In this document: positions 7,789 to 17,641 of the stretch, one piece after another | Layout of the letters: every line of letters begins with the position of its first letter | Position numbering within the stretch: position 1 is the first letter of the stretch | Origin: Actinomycetota bacterium | GTDB taxonomy: Bacteria > Actinomycetota > Actinomycetes > Actinomycetales > Microbacteriaceae | Length of the DNA: 44,639 nt | Assembly (NCBI GenBank): GCA_009702455.1 | Contig: WLIA01000008.1 | Span: 1-44,639, forward strand | Reading direction: 5' to 3' | The notes under the pieces: model-generated | Told to the model about the DNA's origin: nothing | Database searches by the model: none | Seen by the model: the letters and a program-made list of their open reading frames with translations, nothing else | Made by a program: the position numbers and the translations under genes

Positions 7789-10344
7789 TTAGCTCAACTC
7801 GTCGCGCTTCTGGGCCGCAAGCGCACGGTCAACCGCAGCCAAGTTCTCAATCATGATTCGACGCAGCGCAGGAATCTCTTTGATTTCTGGCTTGGCTATC
7901 CACTCGCGAGTCTTTGTGGCAAGCGCTTCGTTTGCGAGATATACCGGATACAGGTTAATCATCAGGTATTCGGCAATCTTGAAGGTGTGCATCTTCCAAA
8001 CGTGAAGAGCGTTCTCGAAGTAGCGGTTTATGAATGGCTCTAGCAGTGAGAGGTCGTGAACGCGACCAAAGCCGAGGCTTGCCGAGTTGACCAGTGCGTT
8101 TGACAGGTCTTTGCTCTCAACAAGAGTTGCCCATGCCTGCTGCTTCGCTGCTGCCGTCGGAATCGCGGCTCTTGCGCCAGCAGCAGCCTTCTGACCATTA
8201 GCTGTGTTGTCGCGCTCAAGTTCAGCATCAATTTCTGCTGCACCAGCACGACCGGCAACAACGAGACCGGTGAGCAGATCCCAACGCAGGTCAGCATCAA
8301 CTTCGAGACCGCCAAGTTTCTCGGCTCCCGATAGCAAAGCTTCGAGTGCGTCGAGCTGCTCTTTTGTGCGAGCAAACTGCGGGTAGAACTTGATTAGTTG
8401 CAACTGGATGTCGCTACCGGCCTCTGCTGCTCGCGCAATCGAAAGTAGTCCGTCGCCAATCTCGGCAAGAACTTCTTGGCGGTGCGACTCGGCGACATAC
8501 ATGTTTCCGGTGGTGACCAGTTGGCGCAACAGTGTGAGAATCGTTGTCGATTCGGTTTCGGTTGCGATGTTGTTCAAGACCAGCTTCACAAATTCACGAG
8601 GGCTGGTTTCGGCATCGCGGGTTGCATCCCAGGCAGCGCTCCACACGATTGTGCGAGCCAGTGAGTCATCGAACTTGCTTAGGTGATCGACAGCGGTCTT
8701 TAGTGAGCGCTCGTCGAGACGAATTTTGGCGTAGGCAAGGTCTTCGTCGTTCAAGAGAATCAGGTCTGGTTGAGTCAGGCCAACTAAAGCCTCGACCTCG
8801 GTGCGATCGCCATCTACGTCAAGCTCGAGTCTGTGCACTCGAACTAGCGAGCCACCCTCGAGGTTGTAGAAACCAATCACCATGCGGTGCGGGCGAATGG
8901 TCGGGTGCTCTGCAATTGCGGTCTGCGAAACGGCAAAGCTGGTGATTACACCGGCTGCGTCGGTTGTGAACTCAGGGCGAAGGGTGTTCACGCCTGCGGT
9001 CTCTAGCCAGTTCTTCGACCAGCTCTGCAGGTCGCGACCAGACTGGGCCTCGAGCTCGCGCAACAGGTCAACCAATTCGGTGTTCTGGTATGCGTGCTTC
9101 TTGAAGTAAGCGCTAACGCCGGCCATGAACTTGTCTTGACCAACCCAGGCAACGAGCTGCTTAAGAACCGAAGCTCCCTTTGCATATGTGATTCCGTCGA
9201 AGTTCACCTGAACGTCTTCGAGGTCGTTGATTTCGGCAACAATCGGGTGAGTCGAAGGCAACTGGTCTTGGCGGTAGGCCCATGACTTCTCAAGAGCAGC
9301 GAAGGTAGTCCACGCACCGTGCCATTCGGTTGCCTCTGCGGTAGCAAGAGTCGAAGCATATTCTGCAAAAGACTCGTTCAACCAAAGGTCGTTCCACCAC
9401 TTCATGGTGACTAGGTCGCCGAACCACATGTGCGCTAGTTCGTGCAAGATCGTGACAACGCGACGCTCTTTGGTTGCGTCTGAAACCTTTGACCTAAAGA
9501 CGTAAGTCTCGGTGAAGGTAACCGCTCCTGCGTTTTCCATTGCGCCAGCGTTGAACTCCGGCACGAAAAGTTGGTCGTACTTCTCGAACGGGTATGGCAC
9601 GTCAAACTGCTTCTCGAAGAATGTGAATCCCTCGCGAGTCTTGTCAAAGATGTAGTCGGCATCCATGAATGGTGCGAGTGAAGCGCGGCAGTAGACACCG
9701 AGCGGAATTGTGCGGCCATCAGACGAGGTCAGTTGCGAACGGCTCTCAACATACGGGCCTGCAATTAGCGCTGTGATGTAGCTCGAAATTTTTGGCGTTG
9801 GCGCAAAGTGCCACTTGGCCTTGCCTGCACCCAGTGACACCGGTGTTGGGCTCGGCTGGTTCGAAACAACCTTCCAGTTTTCTGGAGCGGTCACGATGAA
9901 AGTAAAGAGTGCTTTGAGATCAGGCTGCTCGAACACGGCAAACATGCGCCTAGAGTCTGGAACTTCAAACTGTGAGTAGAGGTAAACCTCGTTGTCGACC
10001 GGGTCGACAAATCGGTGCAGGCCTTCACCGGTGTTCATGTAGAACGCGTCGGCATCAATCACGAGTTCGTTCTCGCTCTGCAGGTTGGTCAATTCGATGC
10101 GAATGCCATCGGAGTGCTTGGCGACGTCGAGTGACTGGCCGTTTAGCGTGATGCTGCGAACCTTGGCCGTGATGGCATCAATAAAGGTGCTCGCACCAAC
10201 CTCGTGGGCCGCAAACAACACCGTGGTCTTCGAAGCAAAGGTTTCGTCGCCCTGAGTTAGGTCGAGTTCGACGTCATAACTGTGAACCTTGAGCAGTTTG
10301 GCGCGGTCTGACGCTTCGAGGCGAGTGAGGTTTTCTCCTGGCAA
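7789..10344 (-). CDS. pepN: aminopeptidase N (M1 family)
   Basis: GAMENAGAVTF and HELAHMWFGDLVTMKWWNDLWLNESFAEY. TTG at 10344 (LPGENLTRLEA) is preferred because GGAG lies just upstream; the ORF track start is 10377. Confidence 0.93.
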   Translation of the reverse strand: MPGENLTRLEASDRAKLLKVHSYDVELDLTQGDETFASKTTVLFAAHEVGASTFIDAITAKVRSITLNGQSLDVAKHSDGIRIELTNLQSENELVIDADAFYMNTGEGLHRFVDPVDNEVYLYSQFEVPDSRRMFAVFEQPDLKALFTFIVTAPENWKVVSNQPSPTPVSLGAGKAKWHFAPTPKISSYITALIAGPYVESRSQLTSSDGRTIPLGVYCRASLAPFMDADYIFDKTREGFTFFEKQFDVPYPFEKYDQLFVPEFNAGAMENAGAVTFTETYVFRSKVSDATKERRVVTILHELAHMWFGDLVTMKWWNDLWLNESFAEYASTLATAEATEWHGAWTTFAALEKSWAYRQDQLPSTHPIVAEINDLEDVQVNFDGITYAKGASVLKQLVAWVGQDKFMAGVSAYFKKHAYQNTELVDLLRELEAQSGRDLQSWSKNWLETAGVNTLRPEFTTDAAGVITSFAVSQTAIAEHPTIRPHRMVIGFYNLEGGSLVRVHRLELDVDGDRTEVEALVGLTQPDLILLNDEDLAYAKIRLDERSLKTAVDHLSKFDDSLARTIVWSAAWDATRDAETSPREFVKLVLNNIATETESTTILTLLRQLVTTGNMYVAESHRQEVLAEIGDGLLSIARAAEAGSDIQLQLIKFYPQFARTKEQLDALEALLSGAEKLGGLEVDADLRWDLLTGLVVAGRAGAAEIDAELERDNTANGQKAAAGARAAIPTAAAKQQAWATLVESKDLSNALVNSASLGFGRVHDLSLLEPFINRYFENALHVWKMHTFKIAEYLMINLYPVYLANEALATKTREWIAKPEIKEIPALRRIMIENLAAVDRALAAQKRDELS

Positions 10345-10391
10345 TTTGACTCCTGTGTTGTTTGGCGATTTCGTCAATTAGCCTAGTCTTT

Positions 10392-10814
10392 ATGAACTTG
10401 AAGCCATCCCCGCTAACCGAGGCCTCGGCCGTGCTAGCCGTTGCAATTTTGGGCATTCTGCTGACCTTCGCGCTCTCGACCATGAGCATCGAAACCGGCT
10501 TCACCATGCTCTCTAACTCAGCCCTCACCTTCTTGTTGCCTGCCTTTACTTTTTGGGCCGTAATCGGGCTCTTTGTGCGCGGCAAATCGAAGGCATTTCG
10601 TATGCTCACGAACATCGCAATTTCGGCTCTGGTAACAAGCCTTTTGAGCAGCCTGTTCATTAGTTCGGTGGGCGACTCGACCACGGGCACTCTTCAAGAT
10701 CGTCAAAACGCTCAAGCGGTAGTTGCCGGCATGTCTCTCGTGACTTTCTTCTCTTGCCTGGCTGGCGCTTTGGTTACTTATCTATGGTTGTTGCGAGCAG
10801 AGCGAGCGAAGTAG
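10392..10814 (+). CDS. hypothetical integral membrane protein
   Basis: About four TM segments; likely start MNLKPSP, the ORF track extends to 10362. Confidence 0.7.
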   Translation: MNLKPSPLTEASAVLAVAILGILLTFALSTMSIETGFTMLSNSALTFLLPAFTFWAVIGLFVRGKSKAFRMLTNIAISALVTSLLSSLFISSVGDSTTGTLQDRQNAQAVVAGMSLVTFFSCLAGALVTYLWLLRAERAK

Positions 10815-10819
10815 GAAAT

Positions 10820-11290
10820 ATGCGAATTCACATTGCCACCGATCACGCGGGTCTCGAGCTAAGTCACTTTTTGATCGAACAGCTGCGCAATCAAGGTCAC
10901 GAAGTGTTCGATCACGGGCCAGCAGAATACGATCCGCTAGACGACTATCCGGCTTTCTGCATCAACGCTGCACTTGCTGTTGTGCGCGACGAGCAGGCAT
11001 CAATCGAAGCACTTGGAATTGTTCTCGGTGGCTCAGGCAATGGTGAGCAGATAGCTGCAAACAAAGTGCAGGGAATTCGCGCCGCCTTGGTTTGGAACGA
11101 GTCGACAGCAAAACTTGCTCGAGAGCACAACAACGCGAACGTAGTTGCTGTCGGAGCAAGACAGCACAGTCGCGAAGAAGTGCTAAAGCTAGTCGAGATT
11201 TTTATCGCCGAGCAGTTTAGCTTTGACGAGCGCCACTCTCGCAGAATTGCGAAGATTGCTAACTTCGAGCAAAGCGGAGAAGTCTCGTAA
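10820..11290 (+). CDS. rpiB: ribose-5-phosphate isomerase B
   Basis: MRIHIATDHAGLELSHFLIEQL...VLGGSGNGEQIAANKVQGIRAAL. Confidence 0.93.
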   Translation: MRIHIATDHAGLELSHFLIEQLRNQGHEVFDHGPAEYDPLDDYPAFCINAALAVVRDEQASIEALGIVLGGSGNGEQIAANKVQGIRAALVWNESTAKLAREHNNANVVAVGARQHSREEVLKLVEIFIAEQFSFDERHSRRIAKIANFEQSGEVS

Positions 11291-12085
11291 TTGCCCGAGG
11301 GTCATACCGTTCATAGAAACGCGAACGACTTCACTCGGCTTTTTGTTGGCGAGGCAGTTTTCGTTGATTCTCCGCAGGGCAGATTTAGCCAAGACGCAAA
11401 ACTAATTTCGGGTCGAACCATGACCCGTGCCCGTGCAATCGGTAAACAGCTGTTTCTCGAGTTCGACAACGACCTCACCCTGCGAATTCACCTTGGCATC
11501 TATGGCAAGTGGCGCATGCATTCACCCGATGGCTTTCCCGAGGTCACGGGTGAGGTGCGAGCCCGCTTTCGCTCGACCAAGGCAATCTTTGAACTGCGCG
11601 GCCCAACGGTCTGCGAGGTGGTCGATAGCAGCGAGGTGGCAAAGGTCGAAAAGCGGCTCGGGCCTGATCCGCTGAACGCAGACCCCAGAGGCAAGCAAAA
11701 GCTGCGATTCGTAGAGAAGGTGCTCGGTTCGAAAATCGCGATCGGCCAATTGCTCATGAACCAGGATGTCGTTGCCGGCATCGGCAACGTCTATCGCGCC
11801 GAATTGCTCTTTCGCGCAGGCATTGAGCCACACACCCCTGGCAATCAACTAAATCGAGAGCTGGTTGAAGCGCTCTGGGATGATTCGGTGAAGCTCATGA
11901 AAGTAGGAGTAAAGACCTCTTTTATGATCACCCGCGACGAGTTGTTCACAAAGAGACCTAGCAAGGCAGATAGAAACTTCGTTTACAAGCGAAACGGCGA
12001 ACCCTGCCGTGTTTGTGGGCGCAAAATCAATCTCGAGATGATGGTTGGGCGAAAGCTTTACTGGTGCCCGAAGTGTCAGCGTTAA
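11291..12085 (+). CDS. nei: Fpg/Nei family DNA glycosylase (endonuclease VIII-like)
   Basis: PEGHTVHR N-terminus, zinc finger CRVCGRKINLEMMVGRKLYWCPKCQR; TTG start. Confidence 0.88.
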   Translation: MPEGHTVHRNANDFTRLFVGEAVFVDSPQGRFSQDAKLISGRTMTRARAIGKQLFLEFDNDLTLRIHLGIYGKWRMHSPDGFPEVTGEVRARFRSTKAIFELRGPTVCEVVDSSEVAKVEKRLGPDPLNADPRGKQKLRFVEKVLGSKIAIGQLLMNQDVVAGIGNVYRAELLFRAGIEPHTPGNQLNRELVEALWDDSVKLMKVGVKTSFMITRDELFTKRPSKADRNFVYKRNGEPCRVCGRKINLEMMVGRKLYWCPKCQR

Positions 12086-12090
12086 AGCAG

Positions 12091-12115
12091 AAAAGCGGCC
12101 TCAAGGACCGCTTTT
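12091..12115. terminator. bidirectional hairpin between nei (+) and tRNA-Gly (-)
   Basis: AAAAGCGG ... CCGCTTTT. Confidence 0.6.
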
Positions 12116-12118
12116 GAA

Positions 12119-12192
12119 TGGAGCGGATGACGGGAATCGAACCCGCGTCATCGGTTTGGAAGACCGAGGCTCTACCATTAAGCTACATCCGC
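12119..12192 (-). tRNA. tRNA-Gly (anticodon TCC), CCA encoded
   Basis: GCGGATG...CATCCGC acceptor stem, CGGTC TTCCAAA-type anticodon arm, GGTTCGATTCC T-arm. Confidence 0.93.
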
Positions 12193-12276
12193 GAAGTCAG
12201 CCGAGAAAAACTCGGCAACCCGACCATTCTATGGGATAAGATAACAAAGTTGTCTGCTCGATGTAGAGCGAACCTC

Positions 12277-12353
12277 CGGGATGTGGCTCAACTTGGTAGA
12301 GCACCTGTTTTGGGTACAGGGGGTTGCAGGTTCAAATCCTGTCATCCCGACCA
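12277..12353 (+). tRNA. tRNA-Pro (anticodon TGG), CCA encoded
   Basis: CGGGATG...CATCCCG acceptor, CCTGT-TTTGGGT-ACAGG anticodon arm, GCAGGTTCAAATCCTGT T-arm. Confidence 0.95.
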
Positions 12354-12422
12354 CTGTTGTTTAAGTGATTCGAATAAAACCCAGCTTGCGATGCGTCGCG
12401 GGCCTTTTTCAGGAGAAGGTTC

Positions 12423-13736
12423 ATGAAAACCACCGTTGAACGCATCAAACCGACCCGAGTAAAGCTCGTCATCGAAGCAAGCCCGGTCGACATGAAGCCG
12501 AGCCTCGACCACGCCTACGAGCACATCGCCCAAGAGGTCAACATTCCTGGTTTCCGCAAGGGCAAGGTGCCGCCAGCCATCCTTGAAAAGCGCGTTGGCA
12601 AGCCTGCAATCATGGCACACGCAATCAACGACGGACTCGACCGCATCTACCGTGAGGCAGTCGAGCAAAACAATCTTCGCGTTCTCGGTCAGCCTAAGGC
12701 AGACATCAAGAAGACTCCAGATGAGAACACCTGGGATGGCGACCTCGTGATCGAGATCGAGGTTGAGGTTCGTCCAGAGATCAAGCTCATCGACTACAAA
12801 AACCTCAAGGTAAAAGTTGCCGACATCAAGGTCGAGGCCAAAGAGGTCGATGCTGAGCTAGACACTCTTCGCTCACGTTTTGGAACTCTAAAGACTGTCG
12901 ATCGCCCTGCTAAGAAGGGTGACTTCACCACTATCGACCTCGCAGCATCTATTGACGGAAAAGTAATCGACGAGGCTCAGGGCATTTCTTACGAGGTCGG
13001 TTCGGGCAACTTGCTTGACGGAATCGACGAAGCGCTCGACACGCTAACCGCTGGCGAGAGCACAACTTTCAAGTCGAAGCTCGTCGGTGGCGACAAGGCC
13101 GGCGAAGAGTCAGAGATTTCGGTTACCTTGACTGCCGTAAAGGAGCGCGAGCTTCCGAAGGCCGATGACGCTTTTGCGCAGATGGCTTCTGAGTTCGACA
13201 GTCTGAAAGAACTTAAAGACGACATCGAGAAGCAGCTCAAAGAATCAAAGGTTTACAACCAGGGCCTAGAGGCACGCGACAAGCTAACCGATTTGCTAGT
13301 CGAGAAGATTGCCGTGGCAGTCTCTGACGAATTGGTTGAGGCCGATGTGAACCGTCACCTTGAGGGCGAAGGCCGTCTAGAAGACAAAGAACACCGCGCC
13401 GAAGTGACAGGCCAGAGTGAGAAGTCGTTCAAGGTTCAGATGATTCTTGACGAGATTGCTCTTGCCGAGAACGTGAAGGTCAACGAGCAGGAACTCATGC
13501 AGTACCTGGTTCAGGCTTCGCAGTCTTACGGCATGGACCCAAACGAATTCATCAAGATCATCGACCAGAACGGCCAGATTCCGTCGTTCGTGGCCGAGGT
13601 GGCTCGCCGCAAGGCTCTGTCGCTTGTGCTTGAGACCACAGATGTAAGCGACAGCAAGGGCAAGGTCGACATCTCGACCTTCACCAAGTCTGACGCACCG
13701 ATGGCCGACGACCACGCGGGTCACGACCACAAGTAA
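12423..13736 (+). CDS. tig: trigger factor
   Basis: Ribosome-binding signature NIPGFRKGKVPP and PPIase/C domains; GGAG SD. Confidence 0.95.
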   Translation: MKTTVERIKPTRVKLVIEASPVDMKPSLDHAYEHIAQEVNIPGFRKGKVPPAILEKRVGKPAIMAHAINDGLDRIYREAVEQNNLRVLGQPKADIKKTPDENTWDGDLVIEIEVEVRPEIKLIDYKNLKVKVADIKVEAKEVDAELDTLRSRFGTLKTVDRPAKKGDFTTIDLAASIDGKVIDEAQGISYEVGSGNLLDGIDEALDTLTAGESTTFKSKLVGGDKAGEESEISVTLTAVKERELPKADDAFAQMASEFDSLKELKDDIEKQLKESKVYNQGLEARDKLTDLLVEKIAVAVSDELVEADVNRHLEGEGRLEDKEHRAEVTGQSEKSFKVQMILDEIALAENVKVNEQELMQYLVQASQSYGMDPNEFIKIIDQNGQIPSFVAEVARRKALSLVLETTDVSDSKGKVDISTFTKSDAPMADDHAGHDHK

Positions 13737-13771
13737 TAGCTCTATTTCGTCGGGATAAGCCGATGGCGAAC

Positions 13772-13799
13772 ACTGCCAAGCATTTTGATGCTTGGCAGT
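13772..13799. terminator. perfect 12-bp hairpin between tig and clpP1 (no U-tract)
   Basis: ACTGCCAAGCAT-TTTG-ATGCTTGGCAGT. Confidence 0.5.
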
Positions 13800-13856
13800 T
13801 AGCCTTATGGGGCACCTCGACAGATAGCAGTCTGAGTGCATTGAAATGAGGAAGAA

Positions 13857-14450
13857 ATGGCTGATCACCTAACCCCAGGAATGTTCGAGCGTCACAGCAC
13901 ATTCGAGCGCCTTCAGCGCGAGCGCATCATTTGGCTCGGCAGCGAAGTTCGCGACGACATGGCAAACGAGATTTGCGCAAAGATTCTGTTGCTCGCGGCC
14001 GAAGACTCAACCAAAGACATCTTTTTGTACATCAACTCACCGGGTGGTTCGATAACAGCCGGCATGGCGATCTACGACACCATGCAGTATGTGCCTAACG
14101 ACATCGTTACAGTCGGCATCGGCATGTGCGCATCGATGGGTCAGTTCTTGCTTTCATCTGGAACCAAGGGCAAGCGCTACGCGACCCCTAACACACGCGT
14201 TCTCTTGCACCAGCCACACGGTGGTTTCGGTGGAACAACTTCAGACGTTCAAACTCAGGCCGAGCTCATCATGTCGATGAAGCGTCAGCTCGCTTCGCTA
14301 ACCGCAGCGCAGACCGGCAAGACCGTCGAGCAGATTGAGCGCGACGGAGATCGCGACCGCTGGTTCACCGCTCAGGAAGCTCTCGAGTATGGCTTCATCG
14401 ATCACATCCGTGAATTTGCTGGTTCGGCAACCGGCATCGGAACCAACTAG
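13857..14450 (+). CDS. clpP1: ATP-dependent Clp protease proteolytic subunit 1
   Basis: [35 protein letters not shown]. Confidence 0.95.
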   Translation: MADHLTPGMFERHSTFERLQRERIIWLGSEVRDDMANEICAKILLLAAEDSTKDIFLYINSPGGSITAGMAIYDTMQYVPNDIVTVGIGMCASMGQFLLSSGTKGKRYATPNTRVLLHQPHGGFGGTTSDVQTQAELIMSMKRQLASLTAAQTGKTVEQIERDGDRDRWFTAQEALEYGFIDHIREFAGSATGIGTN

Positions 14451-14458
14451 GAGAGACC

Positions 14459-15082
14459 ATGCAAGACAAATTCATCTCACCAGAGTCTCGTTACATTCTT
14501 CCGAGCTTCACCGAGCGCACCTCATACGGCTACCGTGAACAGAACCCTTACAACAAGTTGTTCGAAGACCGCATCATCTTCTTGGGTGTTCAGGTTGACG
14601 ACGCTTCTGCCGACGACATCATGGCGCAGCTCTTGGTGCTTGAGTCGCAAGACCCAGACCGCGACATCACCATGTACATCAACTCACCCGGTGGTTCGTT
14701 CTCGGCGATGACCGCGATTTACGACACCATGCAGTACATTCGCCCGCAGGTTTCGACAGTTTGCTTGGGGCAGGCCGCATCTGCAGCCGCCGTGTTGCTA
14801 GCCGCCGGTGCTCCCGGAAAGCGTTTGGCTCTGCCGAACGCCAGCATCATGATTCACCAGCCTTCTTCTGGCGGTGGCCCGGGTCAGGCATCTGACATCG
14901 AGATCATGGCCAAAGAGATGCTGCGTTTGCGCACCTGGCTAGAAGAGACACTTTCTAAGCACTCAAAGAAGTCCGTTGCCGAGGTTAACCGCGACATCGA
15001 CCGCGACAAGATTTTGACCGCGCCCGAAGCACTCGAATACGGTCTGATTGATCAGGTTCTGGGTTCGCGCAAAAACGCGTAA
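14459..15082 (+). CDS. clpP2: ATP-dependent Clp protease proteolytic subunit 2
   Basis: [35 protein letters not shown]. Confidence 0.95.
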   Translation: MQDKFISPESRYILPSFTERTSYGYREQNPYNKLFEDRIIFLGVQVDDASADDIMAQLLVLESQDPDRDITMYINSPGGSFSAMTAIYDTMQYIRPQVSTVCLGQAASAAAVLLAAGAPGKRLALPNASIMIHQPSSGGGPGQASDIEIMAKEMLRLRTWLEETLSKHSKKSVAEVNRDIDRDKILTAPEALEYGLIDQVLGSRKNA

Positions 15083-15101
15083 TAAGAGGCAAACAAGCGA
15101 G

Positions 15102-15127
15102 AAAGCGGGGCTAACTTGCCCCGCTTT
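15102..15127 (+). terminator. rho-independent terminator after clpP2
   Basis: AAAGCGGGGC-TAACTT-GCCCCGCTTT followed by ATTGCTTT. Confidence 0.8.
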
Positions 15128-15142
15128 ATTGCTTTGCGCGGT

Positions 15143-15154
15143 TAGAGTTTTCTC
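15143..15154 (+). promoter_or_regulatory. putative leaderless promoter -10 for clpX
   Basis: TAGAGT-N6-ATG directly after a terminator; no SD. Confidence 0.45.
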
Positions 15155-16429
15155 ATGACCAAACTGGGCGAATCGAGCGACCTGCTCAAGTGCTCTTTCT
15201 GCGGAAAGATGCAGAAGCAGGTTCGCAAGCTCATTGCTGGCCCAGGCGTATTCATTTGTGACGAGTGCATCGCCCTCTGTGTCGAGATAGTCGAAGAAGA
15301 ACTCGGCCAAGGCCCAAAACAGGTCGACGAGATTGACCTTCCAAAACCACGCGAAATCAAGGGTTTTCTCGACGAGTACGTGATCGGCCAAGACCAGGCC
15401 AAGAAGGCCCTATCGGTTGCCGTCTACAACCACTACAAGCGAATTCGCTCTCGTGGCACCCTAACCAGCGCCGGCAAAGCGCACGACGAAATTGAAATTG
15501 CCAAGTCGAACATTCTGATGATCGGCCCGACCGGTTGCGGCAAGACCTATCTGGCTCAGACCCTGGCCAAGCGCTTAAACGTTCCTTTTGCGGTTGCAGA
15601 CGCAACAGCGCTCACCGAAGCCGGTTATGTCGGCGAAGATGTTGAGAACATTTTGCTCAAGTTGCTTCAGGCAGCCGATGGCGATGTAAAGCGCGCCGAG
15701 AACGGCATCATCTACATCGATGAAATCGACAAGATTTCTCGCAAGGCAGAAAACCCTTCGATAACTCGAGACGTTTCTGGCGAGGGTGTTCAGCAAGCGC
15801 TGCTAAAGATTCTCGAAGGCACTGTTGCCTCGATTCCTCCGCAGGGTGGCCGCAAGCACCCGCAGCAAGAGTTCATTCAGCTCGACACCACCAACGTTTT
15901 GTTCATCGTTGCTGGGGCATTTGCCGGTCTTGAGGAAATCATTTCTGCTCGCGCGGGCAAGAAGGGAATCGGTTTCGGCTCGCCGATATTCGCAAAGGGC
16001 GACGCCGCCGAGATTTTCTCAGAGGTGCAGCCAGAAGATTTGCGCAAGTTCGGTTTGATTCCAGAGTTCATCGGTCGTTTGCCTGTCATCGCAACCGTTA
16101 AGGAACTTGACCGCAGCGCGCTGATGGATATCTTGACCGTTCCGAAGAACGCGCTAACCAAGCAGTACCAGCGCATGTTTGAGCTCGATGGCTTCGAGCT
16201 CGATTTTGATAAAGACGCGCTAGAAGCAATTTCTGACATGGCTGTTCTTCGCGAAACCGGCGCTCGTGGCCTGCGTGCGATCATGGAAGAAATTCTTGGC
16301 CCAATCATGTACGAGATTCCCGGCAGCGCGGTTCAGGGCGTTGTTCGCATCACTCGAGAAGTGGTCGAAACCAAGTCGGCTCCCGCGATTCTCCCTTTCA
16401 AGAGCAGCCGCCAAGAAAAATCAGCCTAG
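15155..16429 (+). CDS. clpX: Clp protease ATP-binding subunit ClpX
   Basis: N-terminal zinc finger [11 protein letters not shown]...CDECIALC, Walker [16 protein letters not shown]. Confidence 0.97.
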   Translation: MTKLGESSDLLKCSFCGKMQKQVRKLIAGPGVFICDECIALCVEIVEEELGQGPKQVDEIDLPKPREIKGFLDEYVIGQDQAKKALSVAVYNHYKRIRSRGTLTSAGKAHDEIEIAKSNILMIGPTGCGKTYLAQTLAKRLNVPFAVADATALTEAGYVGEDVENILLKLLQAADGDVKRAENGIIYIDEIDKISRKAENPSITRDVSGEGVQQALLKILEGTVASIPPQGGRKHPQQEFIQLDTTNVLFIVAGAFAGLEEIISARAGKKGIGFGSPIFAKGDAAEIFSEVQPEDLRKFGLIPEFIGRLPVIATVKELDRSALMDILTVPKNALTKQYQRMFELDGFELDFDKDALEAISDMAVLRETGARGLRAIMEEILGPIMYEIPGSAVQGVVRITREVVETKSAPAILPFKSSRQEKSA

Positions 16430-16438
16430 GCAACCCAA

Positions 16439-17614
16439 ATGCCAGCTAGCGGGCTTCGACTCAGAGCACCGATTCTTGCAGGAACCGTGGCTTCGATCAC
16501 AGGTCAGGCGGCCAGCACCGGCGTTGTTCTAGCGGCATTATCGGCACTCGGAGCCACCCAATCACAGATTGTCTCTGTCGTTTTCGTAATGCTCTTGCTC
16601 TACGGCACCCTTTCAATCGTTCTCAGTTGGCGTTACAAGATGCCGATCAGCATCGTCTGGAGCACCCCTGGAGCTGCCCTTCTGGTTTCGGCCGGCGGTC
16701 TTGGCTTCGGTTTCGAAACTGCGGTTGGTGCATTCATTGTCGCTTCGCTCTTGATTGCCTTGACCGGACTTTGGCCTGCGCTCGGAAAACTTGTTTCCTC
16801 GATACCGAAGCCAATCGCCAGTGCGATGCTCGCGGGTGTCATCTTTAGCTTCTGCATCGCACCTTTCAGTGCTGCAGGTCAGTATCCGTTGGTCGTTTTC
16901 CCGGCGATTTTGGTTTGGTTGGTGCTCTACAAACTCGCGCAGGTGTGGGCAACGCCTATTGCAATGATCGTGTTGTTTGGGCTGACGGCAATCGAGCTGA
17001 ACATCACGATTCCGATCGAAGACATTTTGCCTGCAGCACAACTCGTTGCTCCACAGTTTTCAATTGTCGCAATTATCTCGATCGGTATACCGCTTTACCT
17101 GGTGACCATGGCAAGCCAGAACATTCCTGGCATGGCAATTATGAAGAGTTTCGGCTACGAGGTTCCGTTTAGACCGGTAATGCTGGCAACCGGTATAGGT
17201 TCTTTGGTTGCCAATTTCTTTGGCGGCTTCGTAACGAACCTCGCCGCAATTACCGCAGCGCTCAATGCCAACGAGCAAGCTCACAGGGATGCCGGTAAGC
17301 GCTGGATTGCATCGGTAAGCGGGGGAGTCGTCTACCTGCTGCTCGCTCTAACCGCAGGAGCATCGATTTCGTTCGTCATTCAGGCACCGAGAGAAATAAT
17401 TTTGGCGGGTGCCGGTCTCGCACTGTTTGCAACAATGATTGGCGCGCTTTCATCGATTGTCGAAGAGCCAGAACTCAGGCTGCCAGCCGTAATCGCATTT
17501 CTGGTGGCATCGTCAGGCTTCACGGCATACTCGATTGGCCCTGCATTCTGGGCGCTTGTGGCCGGTGTGATCGTTTGGCTGTGGTTGGCTAAACGCAAGA
17601 AAACCGCCGCCTAA
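16439..17614 (+). CDS. benE: BenE family benzoate/H+ symporter-like transporter
   Basis: About 12 TM; SIVWSTPGAALLVSAGG and QNIPGMAIMKSFGYEVPFRPVMLATG, typical of BenE. Confidence 0.85.
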   Translation: MPASGLRLRAPILAGTVASITGQAASTGVVLAALSALGATQSQIVSVVFVMLLLYGTLSIVLSWRYKMPISIVWSTPGAALLVSAGGLGFGFETAVGAFIVASLLIALTGLWPALGKLVSSIPKPIASAMLAGVIFSFCIAPFSAAGQYPLVVFPAILVWLVLYKLAQVWATPIAMIVLFGLTAIELNITIPIEDILPAAQLVAPQFSIVAIISIGIPLYLVTMASQNIPGMAIMKSFGYEVPFRPVMLATGIGSLVANFFGGFVTNLAAITAALNANEQAHRDAGKRWIASVSGGVVYLLLALTAGASISFVIQAPREIILAGAGLALFATMIGALSSIVEEPELRLPAVIAFLVASSGFTAYSIGPAFWALVAGVIVWLWLAKRKKTAA

Positions 17615-17631
17615 AAAAGGCGACGGTTTTC
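17599..17631. terminator. bidirectional terminator between benE and the M3 peptidase
   Basis: GAAAACCGCCGCC-TAAAAAA-GGCGACGGTTTTC; the loop contains the benE stop codon. Confidence 0.75.
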
Positions 17632-17641
17632 TCTTTCGAAT

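Noticed and set aside
12118-12426. ORF with DVAQLGRAPVLGTGGCRFKSCHPDH
   Set aside because: Translation of tRNA-Gly (antisense) and tRNA-Pro; the motif is a well-known tRNA artefact.
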